Source: Chloroflexota bacterium (GTDB taxonomy: Bacteria > Chloroflexota > Limnocylindria > Limnocylindrales > CSP1-4). Taken from it: a DNA stretch of 7,556 nucleotides. Both the position numbers and the translations under genes were made by a program. Each line of letters starts with the position of its first letter. Within the stretch, counting starts at the first letter, position 1. Under the pieces are notes generated by a model, which saw only the letters and a program-made list of their open reading frames with translations, was not told the origin of the DNA and searched no databases. Below are positions 1 through 5,404 of this stretch, piece after piece. The stretch lies in contig VGPE01000136.1 of assembly GCA_016875645.1 (NCBI GenBank), positions 1 to 7,556 of the forward strand, given 5' to 3'.

Positions 1-54
1 GTGCCGGGCAGCGGGGAGTTCAATAGCGTGCCGGGGAAGATCCTGGTCGACTGA
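1..54 (+). CDS. C-terminal end of an upstream gene (partial)
   Basis: Frame 1 is open from the window edge and gives 17 residues ending in the sequence GKILVD, then TGA at 52-54. Sixteen of its 17 codons end in G or C, as in the confirmed genes of this window, and the peptide looks like an ordinary protein tail. The other two forward frames give a shorter stretch or an unlikely Cys/Arg/Ser mixture. Too little is present to name a family. The 5' part lies outside the window. Confidence 0.4.
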   Translation: MPGSGEFNSVPGKILVD

Positions 55-92
55 CTGACGGAAGAATGGGCGGGGCGGCCCCCGCATCCCCG

Positions 93-188
93 GATCCGCG
101 GCACGACCTCGGCCCGACCGTTCCGCGCGCGACCACGCGTCCCCGCCGGCGACCGCCGCGGCGGGACGCGGGCTGCGGCCCGCGGATC
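93..188. repeat. Outer inverted repeat GATCCGCGG/CCGCGGATC
   Basis: The 9-bp arms GATCCGCGG (93-101) and CCGCGGATC (180-188) are perfect complements about 78 bases apart. They enclose the stronger hairpin at 136-170, so the two could form one nested structure about 96 bases long. Each arm contains the palindrome CCGCGG, and the sequence is very GC-rich, so chance is a real alternative. Confidence 0.35.
136..170. repeat. Strong hairpin, possible transcript-end structure
   Basis: The arm at 136-148 (CGCGTCCCCGCCG) pairs with 159-170 (CGGCGGGACGCG) over 12 base pairs, with one bulged C and a 10-base loop. It lies about 80 bases after the upstream stop codon at 52-54. It has no following T-run, so it is not a classical intrinsic terminator. 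It could slow polymerase or cap the 3' end of the upstream mRNA. Its role is inferred; the pairing is seen directly. Confidence 0.4.
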
Positions 189-471
189 TCCCCGAAGCCC
201 GGGCCCTTCACGCCCAAGGCGCTTGTCAGTGGGCTTGGGGCGCGCCAAGGACGCCGGACCAACGTTCTGCCGCCCGAGCGGCCGTGGTTTCGTGCCCTGG
301 GCGTGATTCCGGCCGAAATGGGCGAGGCGACGTGGCGATGACCCGCCCGATGCGCCCGGGCAAACGCCGTGGGCGTGACCGGTGTCGGTACGAGGCCCAA
401 GCGCCGCGACACCGCAAGGCCGCCCGTTTCCGTGGTGCGCCGACGCACGGCCCCTTCGTCAGCCGTCCGGC

Positions 472-512
472 GGGACGATCGACCTCATGCGCGAGCGGCG
501 CGAGGGACGATC
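472..512. repeat. Direct repeat GGGACGATC x2, possible operator
   Basis: GGGACGATC occurs at 472-480 and again at 504-512, so the copies start 32 bases apart, close to three helical turns. They lie 36 to 76 bases upstream of the ATG at 548. The second copy runs into TCATAAG, the least GC-rich spot nearby and a weak -10 candidate (CATAAG at 512-517). The spacing and place suit a regulator binding site, but two 9-mers in a GC-rich stretch can arise by chance. Confidence 0.3.
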
Positions 513-547
513 ATAAGTGGCAGATCCACCACTCCCCGGGGGCTCCG

Positions 548-2077
548 ATGCAGATCGAGTTCCGGGCCTTCAGCGCCGACTGCCTGATCATGGGCAAGCT
601 CGACCTGACGGCTCCGCGCCTCACCGACATGTTGAACGCCGAGCCGACGATCCACCTCACCGAGGTGGTGCTCGAGGCGCTGATCGACGGTCACCGGCTC
701 GCGATTCCGGACTACACGCTCCATCGAGACGAGGTCTACGCCGTCAAGGTCACCGGCCCGCGCGGTTCGAAAGCGCTCCGGATCGTGACGGTCCCTCACC
801 GGGTCCAGGCCCAGATCGGCCCGTACAACGTGCTGGGCCGGCTCAACGCAGCGCCCGGCATCGATGCGCTGCGGACCATTCCCGACCGCGGGGTGATGCT
901 GCCGCTGACCGATGCGACGATCGCGTATGTCGTGGGCGGCATCCTCGAGGTCCGCGACGCCAGCACCGTGATCATCAATCGCGAGCTCGCCAGCTGGGTC
1001 CGCGCCGCCGATCGTGACGAGGCGCTGTCCGGGGCGACCCATTCGAGGGTCGGCGACCCCGCGGGCTGCCCCCGCTCTGCTGTCAAGGGCGCACCGCACC
1101 TCTCCATCGGGGGCCCGGGCCAGCGCGGCTATCCTGCGTCGATGTCCCGGGATCAACCGCCCGTCGAGATCGGCCGGATGGCCGAGGCGCGAGGCGCCGC
1201 TCGTGCCGATCGCAATTGGGCCGAGGCCGACCGCCTCAAGGCGGGGATCGAGGTGGCCGGCTGGCGCGTGATCGACGCGGGCAGTGCGTTCACTCTTCAG
1301 CCGGCCCACCCACCGGACATCGCCGAGGGCGAGGCGGTCCGCTACGGCTCCAGCGCCAGTGTTCCTTCGGTCCTGGGTGAGCCGCCGAGGGCTGCCCTCA
1401 CCCTCCTGCGCGCGGTCCCCGATGACGCACCACGGGTGGGCGTTATCAACGATGGGCCGGGCGCCGTCCAGGCTGTCCTCGTGGCGAACCGGCCAGTGGC
1501 GGCATTGCCCGCGGGCGAGCCGGAGGTCGTGCTGCTCAACGGCTGGCTCGGGGCCGCTGCCGCAGTCAATGCCGGGCTGCGGCGCGCGCAGGGCGCCATC
1601 GTCGTCGTCGCGGATCCCGGGCTGGACCTCGCCGTCGCCCAGCTGGCGGCACTCGAACGCGCCCTCGACGACGAGCACGTCGCGGTTGCCGGGCCGTGGG
1701 GCCTCACCTCGGACGACCTGCGGCACTGGCAGCCAGCGGCCCGGAGCGCCGTCGTGGCCATGGCGATCGACTGGCGACTGATCGCGTTCCGCCGCGCCGA
1801 TGCGATTGCTCGAGGGCCGCTCGACGAGGCATTCGTGGATGCGCACCGCCTCGACGTGTGGTGGTCGCTGGTGCTCCGCGACGGCGGCCCGGACGCCCCT
1901 CCGCGGGTGGCTCGGGTGGTGGACGTGGGACTGCCGCCCCGCGAGACCCTCAACGGCGCTGTGCCAACGGCCGGGAGAGCGGCCGCCGAGCGCCGGAACT
2001 TCTACCGACTGGTCCGTCACTTCGGCGGCGCACGGCACCTCGCGGGCGACCTCGCCGGTCTTGACGCCCGCGACTGA
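548..2077 (+). CDS. Duplicated small beta-domain protein, frame continues into CysS-tail/GT-like module
   Basis: This frame runs 509 residues from ATG 548 with no stop. Residues 1-155 form the distinct first part. I see two copies of one unit: about 11-68 (GKLDL, RLTDMLN, IHLTEV, DEVYAVKV) and 92-150 (GRLNA, MLPLTDA, STVIINREL). The repeated G-x-L, then hydrophobic-LT-E/D, then a V/I strand resembles small bacterial domains of the DUF6812 type; that match is from memory and tentative. Residues 156-198 are Gly/Pro/Ser-rich and look like translated spacer. From Met199 the second module begins, described separately. I chose ATG 548 because the pattern begins there and a run of G (538-542) lies six bases upstream, a weak ribosome site; the 88 residues further upstream look untranslated. 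No signal peptide or membrane segment is seen, so it is probably cytoplasmic. It may be a true fusion, or two genes joined by loss of a stop or a sequence error. Confidence 0.55.
   Translation: MQIEFRAFSADCLIMGKLDLTAPRLTDMLNAEPTIHLTEVVLEALIDGHRLAIPDYTLHRDEVYAVKVTGPRGSKALRIVTVPHRVQAQIGPYNVLGRLNAAPGIDALRTIPDRGVMLPLTDATIAYVVGGILEVRDASTVIINRELASWVRAADRDEALSGATHSRVGDPAGCPRSAVKGAPHLSIGGPGQRGYPASMSRDQPPVEIGRMAEARGAARADRNWAEADRLKAGIEVAGWRVIDAGSAFTLQPAHPPDIAEGEAVRYGSSASVPSVLGEPPRAALTLLRAVPDDAPRVGVINDGPGAVQAVLVANRPVAALPAGEPEVVLLNGWLGAAAAVNAGLRRAQGAIVVVADPGLDLAVAQLAALERALDDEHVAVAGPWGLTSDDLRHWQPAARSAVVAMAIDWRLIAFRRADAIARGPLDEAFVDAHRLDVWWSLVLRDGGPDAPPRVARVVDVGLPPRETLNGAVPTAGRAAAERRNFYRLVRHFGGARHLAGDLAGLDARD
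1130..1141 (+). promoter_or_regulatory. -10 box TATCCT for a leaderless start at 1142
   Basis: TATCCT at 1130-1135 is followed by exactly six bases and then ATG at 1142. If the hexamer spans -12 to -7, transcription would begin on the A of the ATG. The same hexamer and spacing recur before the GTG at 2114. No convincing -35 element is visible at the usual distance. A small hairpin upstream (GCGGG 1061-1065 with CCCGC 1071-1075) might end an upstream transcript but lacks a T-run. Confidence 0.5.
1142..2077 (+). CDS. CysS C-terminal-like segment fused to glycosyltransferase family 2-like domain
   Basis: This is the 311-residue product of the internal leaderless start, in the same frame as the ORF beginning at 548. 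Residues about 10-53 (EARGAARADRNWAEADRLKA, then GWRVIDA) follow the helical C-terminal segment of bacterial cysteinyl-tRNA synthetases, which contains a similar ARAARDWA-ADALR motif. From about residue 80 the pattern is that of a GT-A family 2 glycosyltransferase: NAGLRRAQGAIVVVADPG (ending near residue 160), then the GPLDEAF motif (D228, E229) and LDVWWSL (W240, W241), as in enzymes with a GxxDExF...DxxWWxxR pattern. The usual DXD metal site is reduced to D158-P-G, and the N-terminal Rossmann strand with the VSVVIPxYN motif is weak. Catalysis is therefore uncertain and the domain may be inactive. It lacks any CysS catalytic core (HIGH, KMSKS). No membrane segment is seen, so a cytoplasmic place is inferred. 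It ends 36 bases before the next start. Confidence 0.6.
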   Translation: MSRDQPPVEIGRMAEARGAARADRNWAEADRLKAGIEVAGWRVIDAGSAFTLQPAHPPDIAEGEAVRYGSSASVPSVLGEPPRAALTLLRAVPDDAPRVGVINDGPGAVQAVLVANRPVAALPAGEPEVVLLNGWLGAAAAVNAGLRRAQGAIVVVADPGLDLAVAQLAALERALDDEHVAVAGPWGLTSDDLRHWQPAARSAVVAMAIDWRLIAFRRADAIARGPLDEAFVDAHRLDVWWSLVLRDGGPDAPPRVARVVDVGLPPRETLNGAVPTAGRAAAERRNFYRLVRHFGGARHLAGDLAGLDARD

Positions 2078-2101
2078 CCAAGTTTGGGGCGCACTCTCGA
2101 C

Positions 2102-2113
2102 TATCCTCCCGCC
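2102..2113 (+). promoter_or_regulatory. -10 box TATCCT upstream of the central operon
   Basis: TATCCT at 2102-2107 is followed by six bases and then GTG at 2114, the same geometry as at 1130. It lies in the only gap (2078-2113) between the preceding gene and the central gene set, so it is the best promoter candidate for the unit through 6917. No clear -35 is seen; TTTGGG at 2083-2088 is too close for the usual 17-base spacing. Confidence 0.5.
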
Positions 2114-2278
2114 GTGCGTCGCTGGATCTGCATCGCCGCCCTGCTGGCCGGTTTCGTCCGCCAGGATTACGTCTTCGCGACGCGGTCCCCGCACGTCACC
2201 CCGACGTCGCAGCCGCTCGACCGGATGCCGGCACACCATCCCGAGACGCAGCCCTGGACGTGGTGGCTCCTTCCCTGA
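2114..2278 (+). CDS. Possible leaderless 54-residue small protein or leader peptide
   Basis: GTG 2114 stands exactly where the TATCCT box predicts transcription to begin. The frame stays open for 54 residues and stops at TGA 2276-2278, inside the next gene, overlapping its start at 2260 by 19 bases. The N-terminus has two arginines followed by a short hydrophobic run (WICIAALLAGF). The rest is rich in Pro, His, Thr and Trp and shows no recognisable domain. Because the gene at 2260 has no Shine-Dalgarno sequence, ribosomes finishing this frame could reinitiate there. The alternative is that 2114-2259 is simply a 146-base untranslated leader. I do not recognise the protein. Confidence 0.35.
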   Translation: MRRWICIAALLAGFVRQDYVFATRSPHVTPTSQPLDRMPAHHPETQPWTWWLLP

Positions 2279-3885
2279 CCCCCCAGGCGCGCGGGGCCGG
2301 GCGGTTCGGCGGGATGCTGCTTGTCGCCTCCCTGGTCATCGGAGTCGTCGCCGTCGCCATCACGAAGGCCAACGCGCCGATCGCTCGTGCGGAGCCCGGT
2401 GCCAGCAGCGGCGAGGTGACCGTCCTCTTCGGAGAGCCGCACAGTCTCGATCCAGCCCACCAGGGCGACACGGGCAGCGCCTCGGTGGTGGCCCAGCTGT
2501 TCGAGAGCGTCACCGCGTTCGATCCCGGCCTGAACCTGCGTCCGGCGCTCGCCGAATCGTGGGACGTCCTCGACGGTGGCCGCCGAGTCGTGTTCCACCT
2601 CCGTCCCGATGGCATGTTCTCCGACGGCACGCCGCTGACCGGCGCCGACGTCGTCCGCAGCTGGCTGCGGGTCATCGAACCTGGAAATCCCTCGCCCCTG
2701 GCCGGCCTCTTCGATGACGTGGAAGGCGCCGTGGATTACGCGGCCGGCCGCGACCCGGATCCGGAGTCGGTCGGCTTGCGTGCCGATGGCTACGACGTCG
2801 AAGTCCGACTCCGGCGTCCCGCAGCCGAGCTGCCGGCCATCCTCGCGAGCCCGACCTTCGGCATCGTGCCGCCGGCCGTGGGGCGCGATGCGGGAGCTCT
2901 CAGGCCGGGCCCCGGCTTCGTGGCCAGCGGCGGCTATCGCCTGGTGGCCCAGCGCGGCGATGAGCTCACGCTCGAGGCGAACGAGCGGTACTGGGCCGGC
3001 CCGCCCGCGGTCCGGACGGTGCACCTGCTGACCTCCATCTCCGGGCGCAGCCCGGTGGCCGCCTTCGAGGACGGCGAGATCCAGTACACGAGCATCGGCG
3101 ACTGGGACGCCTCCTGGATCCGCTACAACCGCGATCTTGGGCCCAGCCTGCGCGAGGTCGCTCAGCTGACGACCACGTACTTCGGCTTCGATGCCAGCGC
3201 ACCGCCGTTAGACGACGTCCGAGTGCGGCGGGCTTTCGCCCTGGCGGTCGACTGGGATCGGCTGGTCCGCCTCGCCGGCCCCGCCGACCAGGTGCCGGCC
3301 AACAGCATGGTGCCGCCCGGCATCCCCGGCCGCTCCGACATCGACTTCAGCCCTCCGTTCGACCCCGTGGAAGCCCGTCGGCTGCTCGCGGAGGCCGGTT
3401 TTCCCATGGGCCAGGGGTTCCCGACGGTGACGATGATGACGACCGGCACCGTCATCGACGAGGGCATCCTGACCCAGCTGCATGACAACCTTGGAATCGC
3501 GCTCGCGTACGAGACGATGGACTTCAGCGAGTACTTCGGGCGACTCGAGGAGGATGCTCCGGCCTTCTGGAACATCAGCTGGAGCGCCGACTACCCCGGC
3601 CGAAATGACTTCCTGGGCCTGCTGCTCGGGCGCGACCAGATCAACAACTACGGCGGCTGGTCGTCGGACGCATTCGAATCCGCCATCGCCGAGGCAGGCG
3701 CCGCCACCGACGAGGCCGCGCAGTCCGCGGCGTATGACCGCGCCGAACTCGTGGTCCAGGCGGAGGTCCCCGTGATCCCGACGAGTTATGGCACGGGCTG
3801 GGCCCTCGCCCGGCAGGATCTCCTGGGCGCGGACCAGAACGGTCTCGGCATCCTGCGCCTCGCCGGCCTCGCGTGGCGCGAATGA
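2260..3885 (+). CDS. Membrane-anchored ABC transporter substrate-binding protein, family 5
   Basis: This 541-residue protein belongs to the SBP_bac_5 family (dipeptide/oligopeptide/nickel-type binding proteins). Visible landmarks are EVTVLFGEPHSLDPAHQGD (about 51-70), the FSDGTPLTGADVV motif (about 118-130), RVRRAFALAVDWDRLV (about 321-336), PANSMVPPGIPG (about 347-358), and the family-like C-terminal segment with NNYGGWSSDAFESAI. Residues 19-34 form one hydrophobic helix after a short positive segment. I see no cysteine anywhere, so it is not a lipoprotein; it is probably held by an uncleaved signal anchor or is released. The ligand cannot be told from sequence; peptides are typical of the family. 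No permease or ATPase gene lies in the window. GTG 2260 is the earliest start in frame; ATG 2314 is possible but would cut into the hydrophobic helix. It ends in an ATGA overlap with the peptidase gene. Confidence 0.85.
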   Translation: MVAPSLTPQARGAGRFGGMLLVASLVIGVVAVAITKANAPIARAEPGASSGEVTVLFGEPHSLDPAHQGDTGSASVVAQLFESVTAFDPGLNLRPALAESWDVLDGGRRVVFHLRPDGMFSDGTPLTGADVVRSWLRVIEPGNPSPLAGLFDDVEGAVDYAAGRDPDPESVGLRADGYDVEVRLRRPAAELPAILASPTFGIVPPAVGRDAGALRPGPGFVASGGYRLVAQRGDELTLEANERYWAGPPAVRTVHLLTSISGRSPVAAFEDGEIQYTSIGDWDASWIRYNRDLGPSLREVAQLTTTYFGFDASAPPLDDVRVRRAFALAVDWDRLVRLAGPADQVPANSMVPPGIPGRSDIDFSPPFDPVEARRLLAEAGFPMGQGFPTVTMMTTGTVIDEGILTQLHDNLGIALAYETMDFSEYFGRLEEDAPAFWNISWSADYPGRNDFLGLLLGRDQINNYGGWSSDAFESAIAEAGAATDEAAQSAAYDRAELVVQAEVPVIPTSYGTGWALARQDLLGADQNGLGILRLAGLAWRE

Positions 3886-5378
3886 GGCGCCGAGTCGCGA
3901 CCACCGCGATTGCGGCCGTGCTTGCGCTGCTGCCGTGGGCGCCCGCGGTCCTGGCCGCGGTCGTCGTGGACTGGGGCTCGGGCCGCAGCAGCGTCACGTT
4001 CGGCTCCGAGATCCGGTTCGAGCAGCCGATCACTCTTGCGCCCATCGCGGTTCGTCGCGTCGAGTTGCTGCTCCAGGTGGAGGGCGAGGTCGGCCCACGC
4101 GTCCAGCAGGTGCAGGGTGCCGGGGACCTCTCGAGCGGCACGCTCCGCTCCAGGTTCGACCTGATCGACAACCACCTCTACCCGAACACCGACCTCGTCG
4201 CGCGCTTCCGGATCACCGCCGCCGATGGCGAGGTGGCGATGGGCCCGGACATCGCGCTGACCTACCTGGACGAGCGGTTCATCTGGCGGACCGTCGACGG
4301 TCGGACCGCGGCGGGTTCCACGGTCCGTGTCCACTGGTTCGAGGGGAATGACGCGTTCGGCCGAAGGGCGCTCGAGATCGTCCGCGTCGGCATCGAGAAA
4401 TCCGAGACACGGCTGGGTGTCACCGAGCGCGAGCCGATCGACTTCTACATCTACGCTGAAACGAACGACTTCTACGGCGCCCTGGGGCCTGGCTCGCGCG
4501 AGAACGTCGGCGGCGTGGCGCTGGCTGAGATCCGTACCCTCTTCGCCCAGATCGATCCCGCCGAGATCAACGACTCGTGGGTGGAGACCGTGATCCCGCA
4601 CGAGCTGGCACACCTGGTGTTCCACACAGCCGTTGACAACCCGTATCACGACCCGCCGCGCTGGCTCAACGAAGGACTCGCTGTGTACGAGTCGGAGGGC
4701 TACGGCAGCAGCGACCGCCTGCGGGTCGCCGCCGCCGTCGACAGCGGCCAGCTGATCCCGCTCGTCGGCCTGGCCGGGCTCTTCCCGACAACGTACGACC
4801 AGTTCGCCCTCGCCTATGCCGAGAGCGTGTCCGCGGTCGATTTCCTCGTGCGCACCCACGGCGCGGACGCCCTGGTGCGCCTCATCCGCTCCTATGCCGA
4901 CGGGATCACCGATGACGAGGCGTTCGAAGCCGCCATCGGGATCAGCGTGGCGGAGTTCGACGCCGCCTGGCAGCGCGACGTCAACGCTGCAGCCCCGAGC
5001 GAGTACGGACCGCAGCCGCCCCCGCCCGGGCCGCTCCCGAGCGGCTGGAGCCGGACGCCCGACACTGCGCCGGCGACGAGCGCGCCGACGCCGGGAGGGA
5101 CCGGGACGCCCGTCGCCTCATCGGCTGCGTCCGTCGCACCCGCGACGGCCGCGCCCGCGACGGCCGAGCCACCGGCCACGGGGACGGCGGCAACGGCTGC
5201 GCCGACGCCCGGTGGCGCGACGCCGGCGCCCACGCTCGCGCTCGGACCCATCACCCCACGCTCCGGCGGCCTCGACAACAGCACCCTCGGGATCATCCTT
5301 GGCGCCGTGGCGGTGGTGCTGGCGATCGGCGGCTTGGCCCTCATCCTCAACAGCCGGCGGGCTCCGGGCGCACCATGA
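3882..5378 (+). CDS. Secreted, membrane-tethered peptidase MA-like metallopeptidase
   Basis: This 498-residue protein is a predicted zinc metallopeptidase of the gluzincin/peptidase-MA type. Residues 1-25 are a signal peptide (MRRR, hydrophobic core, AVLA before the mature start). About 28-135 are beta-rich and Ig-like. The catalytic part runs from about 145 (VRVHWFEGNDAFGRRALEI) to 365. Zinc ligands are H240 and H244 in HELAH and E264 in NEGLAVYE, with E241 as catalytic base. Residues about 370-462 form a low-complexity Pro/Thr/Ala/Ser stalk, followed by a transmembrane helix at 469-490 (LGIILGAVAVVLAIGGLALIL) and a short tail with two arginines. The enzyme should therefore stand outside the cell on a stalk, anchored at its C-terminus. 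The ATG at 3882 overlaps the previous stop (ATGA), implying translational coupling. GTG 3873, three codons earlier, is open but less likely. Its substrate is unknown. Confidence 0.85.
   Translation: MRRRVATTAIAAVLALLPWAPAVLAAVVVDWGSGRSSVTFGSEIRFEQPITLAPIAVRRVELLLQVEGEVGPRVQQVQGAGDLSSGTLRSRFDLIDNHLYPNTDLVARFRITAADGEVAMGPDIALTYLDERFIWRTVDGRTAAGSTVRVHWFEGNDAFGRRALEIVRVGIEKSETRLGVTEREPIDFYIYAETNDFYGALGPGSRENVGGVALAEIRTLFAQIDPAEINDSWVETVIPHELAHLVFHTAVDNPYHDPPRWLNEGLAVYESEGYGSSDRLRVAAAVDSGQLIPLVGLAGLFPTTYDQFALAYAESVSAVDFLVRTHGADALVRLIRSYADGITDDEAFEAAIGISVAEFDAAWQRDVNAAAPSEYGPQPPPPGPLPSGWSRTPDTAPATSAPTPGGTGTPVASSAASVAPATAAPATAEPPATGTAATAAPTPGGATPAPTLALGPITPRSGGLDNSTLGIILGAVAVVLAIGGLALILNSRRAPGAP
5136..5165 (+). 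repeat. Tandem 15-bp repeat in the peptidase stalk
   Basis: The unit GCACCCGCGACGGCC (5136-5150) is repeated at once at 5151-5165 with one change (A to G at the third position). Each copy is in frame and encodes APATA, residues 419-428 of the metallopeptidase. Two looser copies of APTPGG flank it. Such units let a stalk lengthen or shorten by slippage without breaking the frame. Confidence 0.7.
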
Positions 5379-5404
5379 CCGCTACAGCGGAGGACGCTCG
5401 GTGA
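5375..5404 (+). other. Nine-codon bridging mini-ORF
   Basis: ATG at 5375 overlaps the peptidase stop as ATGA, reads nine codons (MTATAEDAR), and stops at TGA 5402-5404, which overlaps the GTG start of the next gene as GTGA. It may carry ribosomes across the gap by stop-start coupling, or it may be accidental. The next gene has its own ribosome site, so the mini-ORF is not needed to explain translation. Confidence 0.25.
5389..5393 (+). promoter_or_regulatory. Shine-Dalgarno GGAGG fixing the GTG start at 5401
   Basis: GGAGG lies seven bases before GTG 5401, the best ribosome site in the window. The frame is open far upstream (to at least 4816), but that part is a shadow of the peptidase gene, so this site settles the start. 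Most other starts here rely on overlaps or leaderless initiation. Confidence 0.7.

Larger units (their letters stand above)
55..547. other. Noncoding interval with dense inverted repeats
   Basis: I find no credible gene in these roughly 490 bases. Every open frame here translates to Arg/Pro/Gly-rich sequence without domain-like pattern. The frame that runs into the next gene is open from 284, but its first 88 residues have the same low-complexity look, so I treat them as untranslated. The stretch holds several inverted repeats: 93-101 with 180-188, 136-148 with 159-170, 211-218 with 234-242 (one bulged G), 364-368 with 372-376, and 380-387 with 407-414. None is followed by a T-run. I could not match it to RNase P RNA, tmRNA, SRP RNA, 6S RNA or a riboswitch I know. 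It probably contains the end of the upstream transcript and the promoter and leader of the gene at 548. Confidence 0.5.

Noticed and set aside
190..260. Cobalamin-riboswitch look-alike on the minus strand (GCCCACTGAC)
   Set aside because: Only a fragment resembling GCCACTG is present. The other conserved blocks of that riboswitch are absent, and no minus-strand gene lies downstream.
284..547. An earlier start for the gene at 548
   Set aside because: The 88 extra codons give Arg/Gly/Pro-rich sequence without structure, and they cross the direct repeat and probable promoter region.
1061..1080. Intrinsic terminator between the two modules of the 548 frame
   Set aside because: The stem is only five base pairs (GCGGG/CCCGC) and the following bases (TCTGC) are not a T-run.
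1081..1086. TGTCAA as a -35 element for the 1142 promoter
   Set aside because: It is TTGACA only on the opposite strand and lies too far from the TATCCT box, so it cannot serve this promoter.
485..2239. Long minus-strand open frame (584 codons) opposite the 548-2077 gene
   Set aside because: It is rich in Arg, His, Asp and Gly with no domain pattern, and mirrors a plus-strand frame that carries recognisable motifs. Long antisense frames are expected in DNA this GC-rich.
3786..4859. Minus-strand open frame (357 codons) opposite the peptidase gene
   Set aside because: It lies opposite the HExxH catalytic region on the plus strand and has low-complexity composition with no family pattern.
4990..5268. 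CRISPR-like or intergenic repeat region in the Pro/Thr/Ala-rich stretch
   Set aside because: The repeats are short, in frame and encode a protein stalk between the catalytic domain and the membrane helix.
4816..5400. N-terminal extension of the first DUF881 protein
   Set aside because: The frame is open but overlaps the coding part of the peptidase in another frame. The GGAGG site and the membrane helix right after GTG 5401 fix the start.
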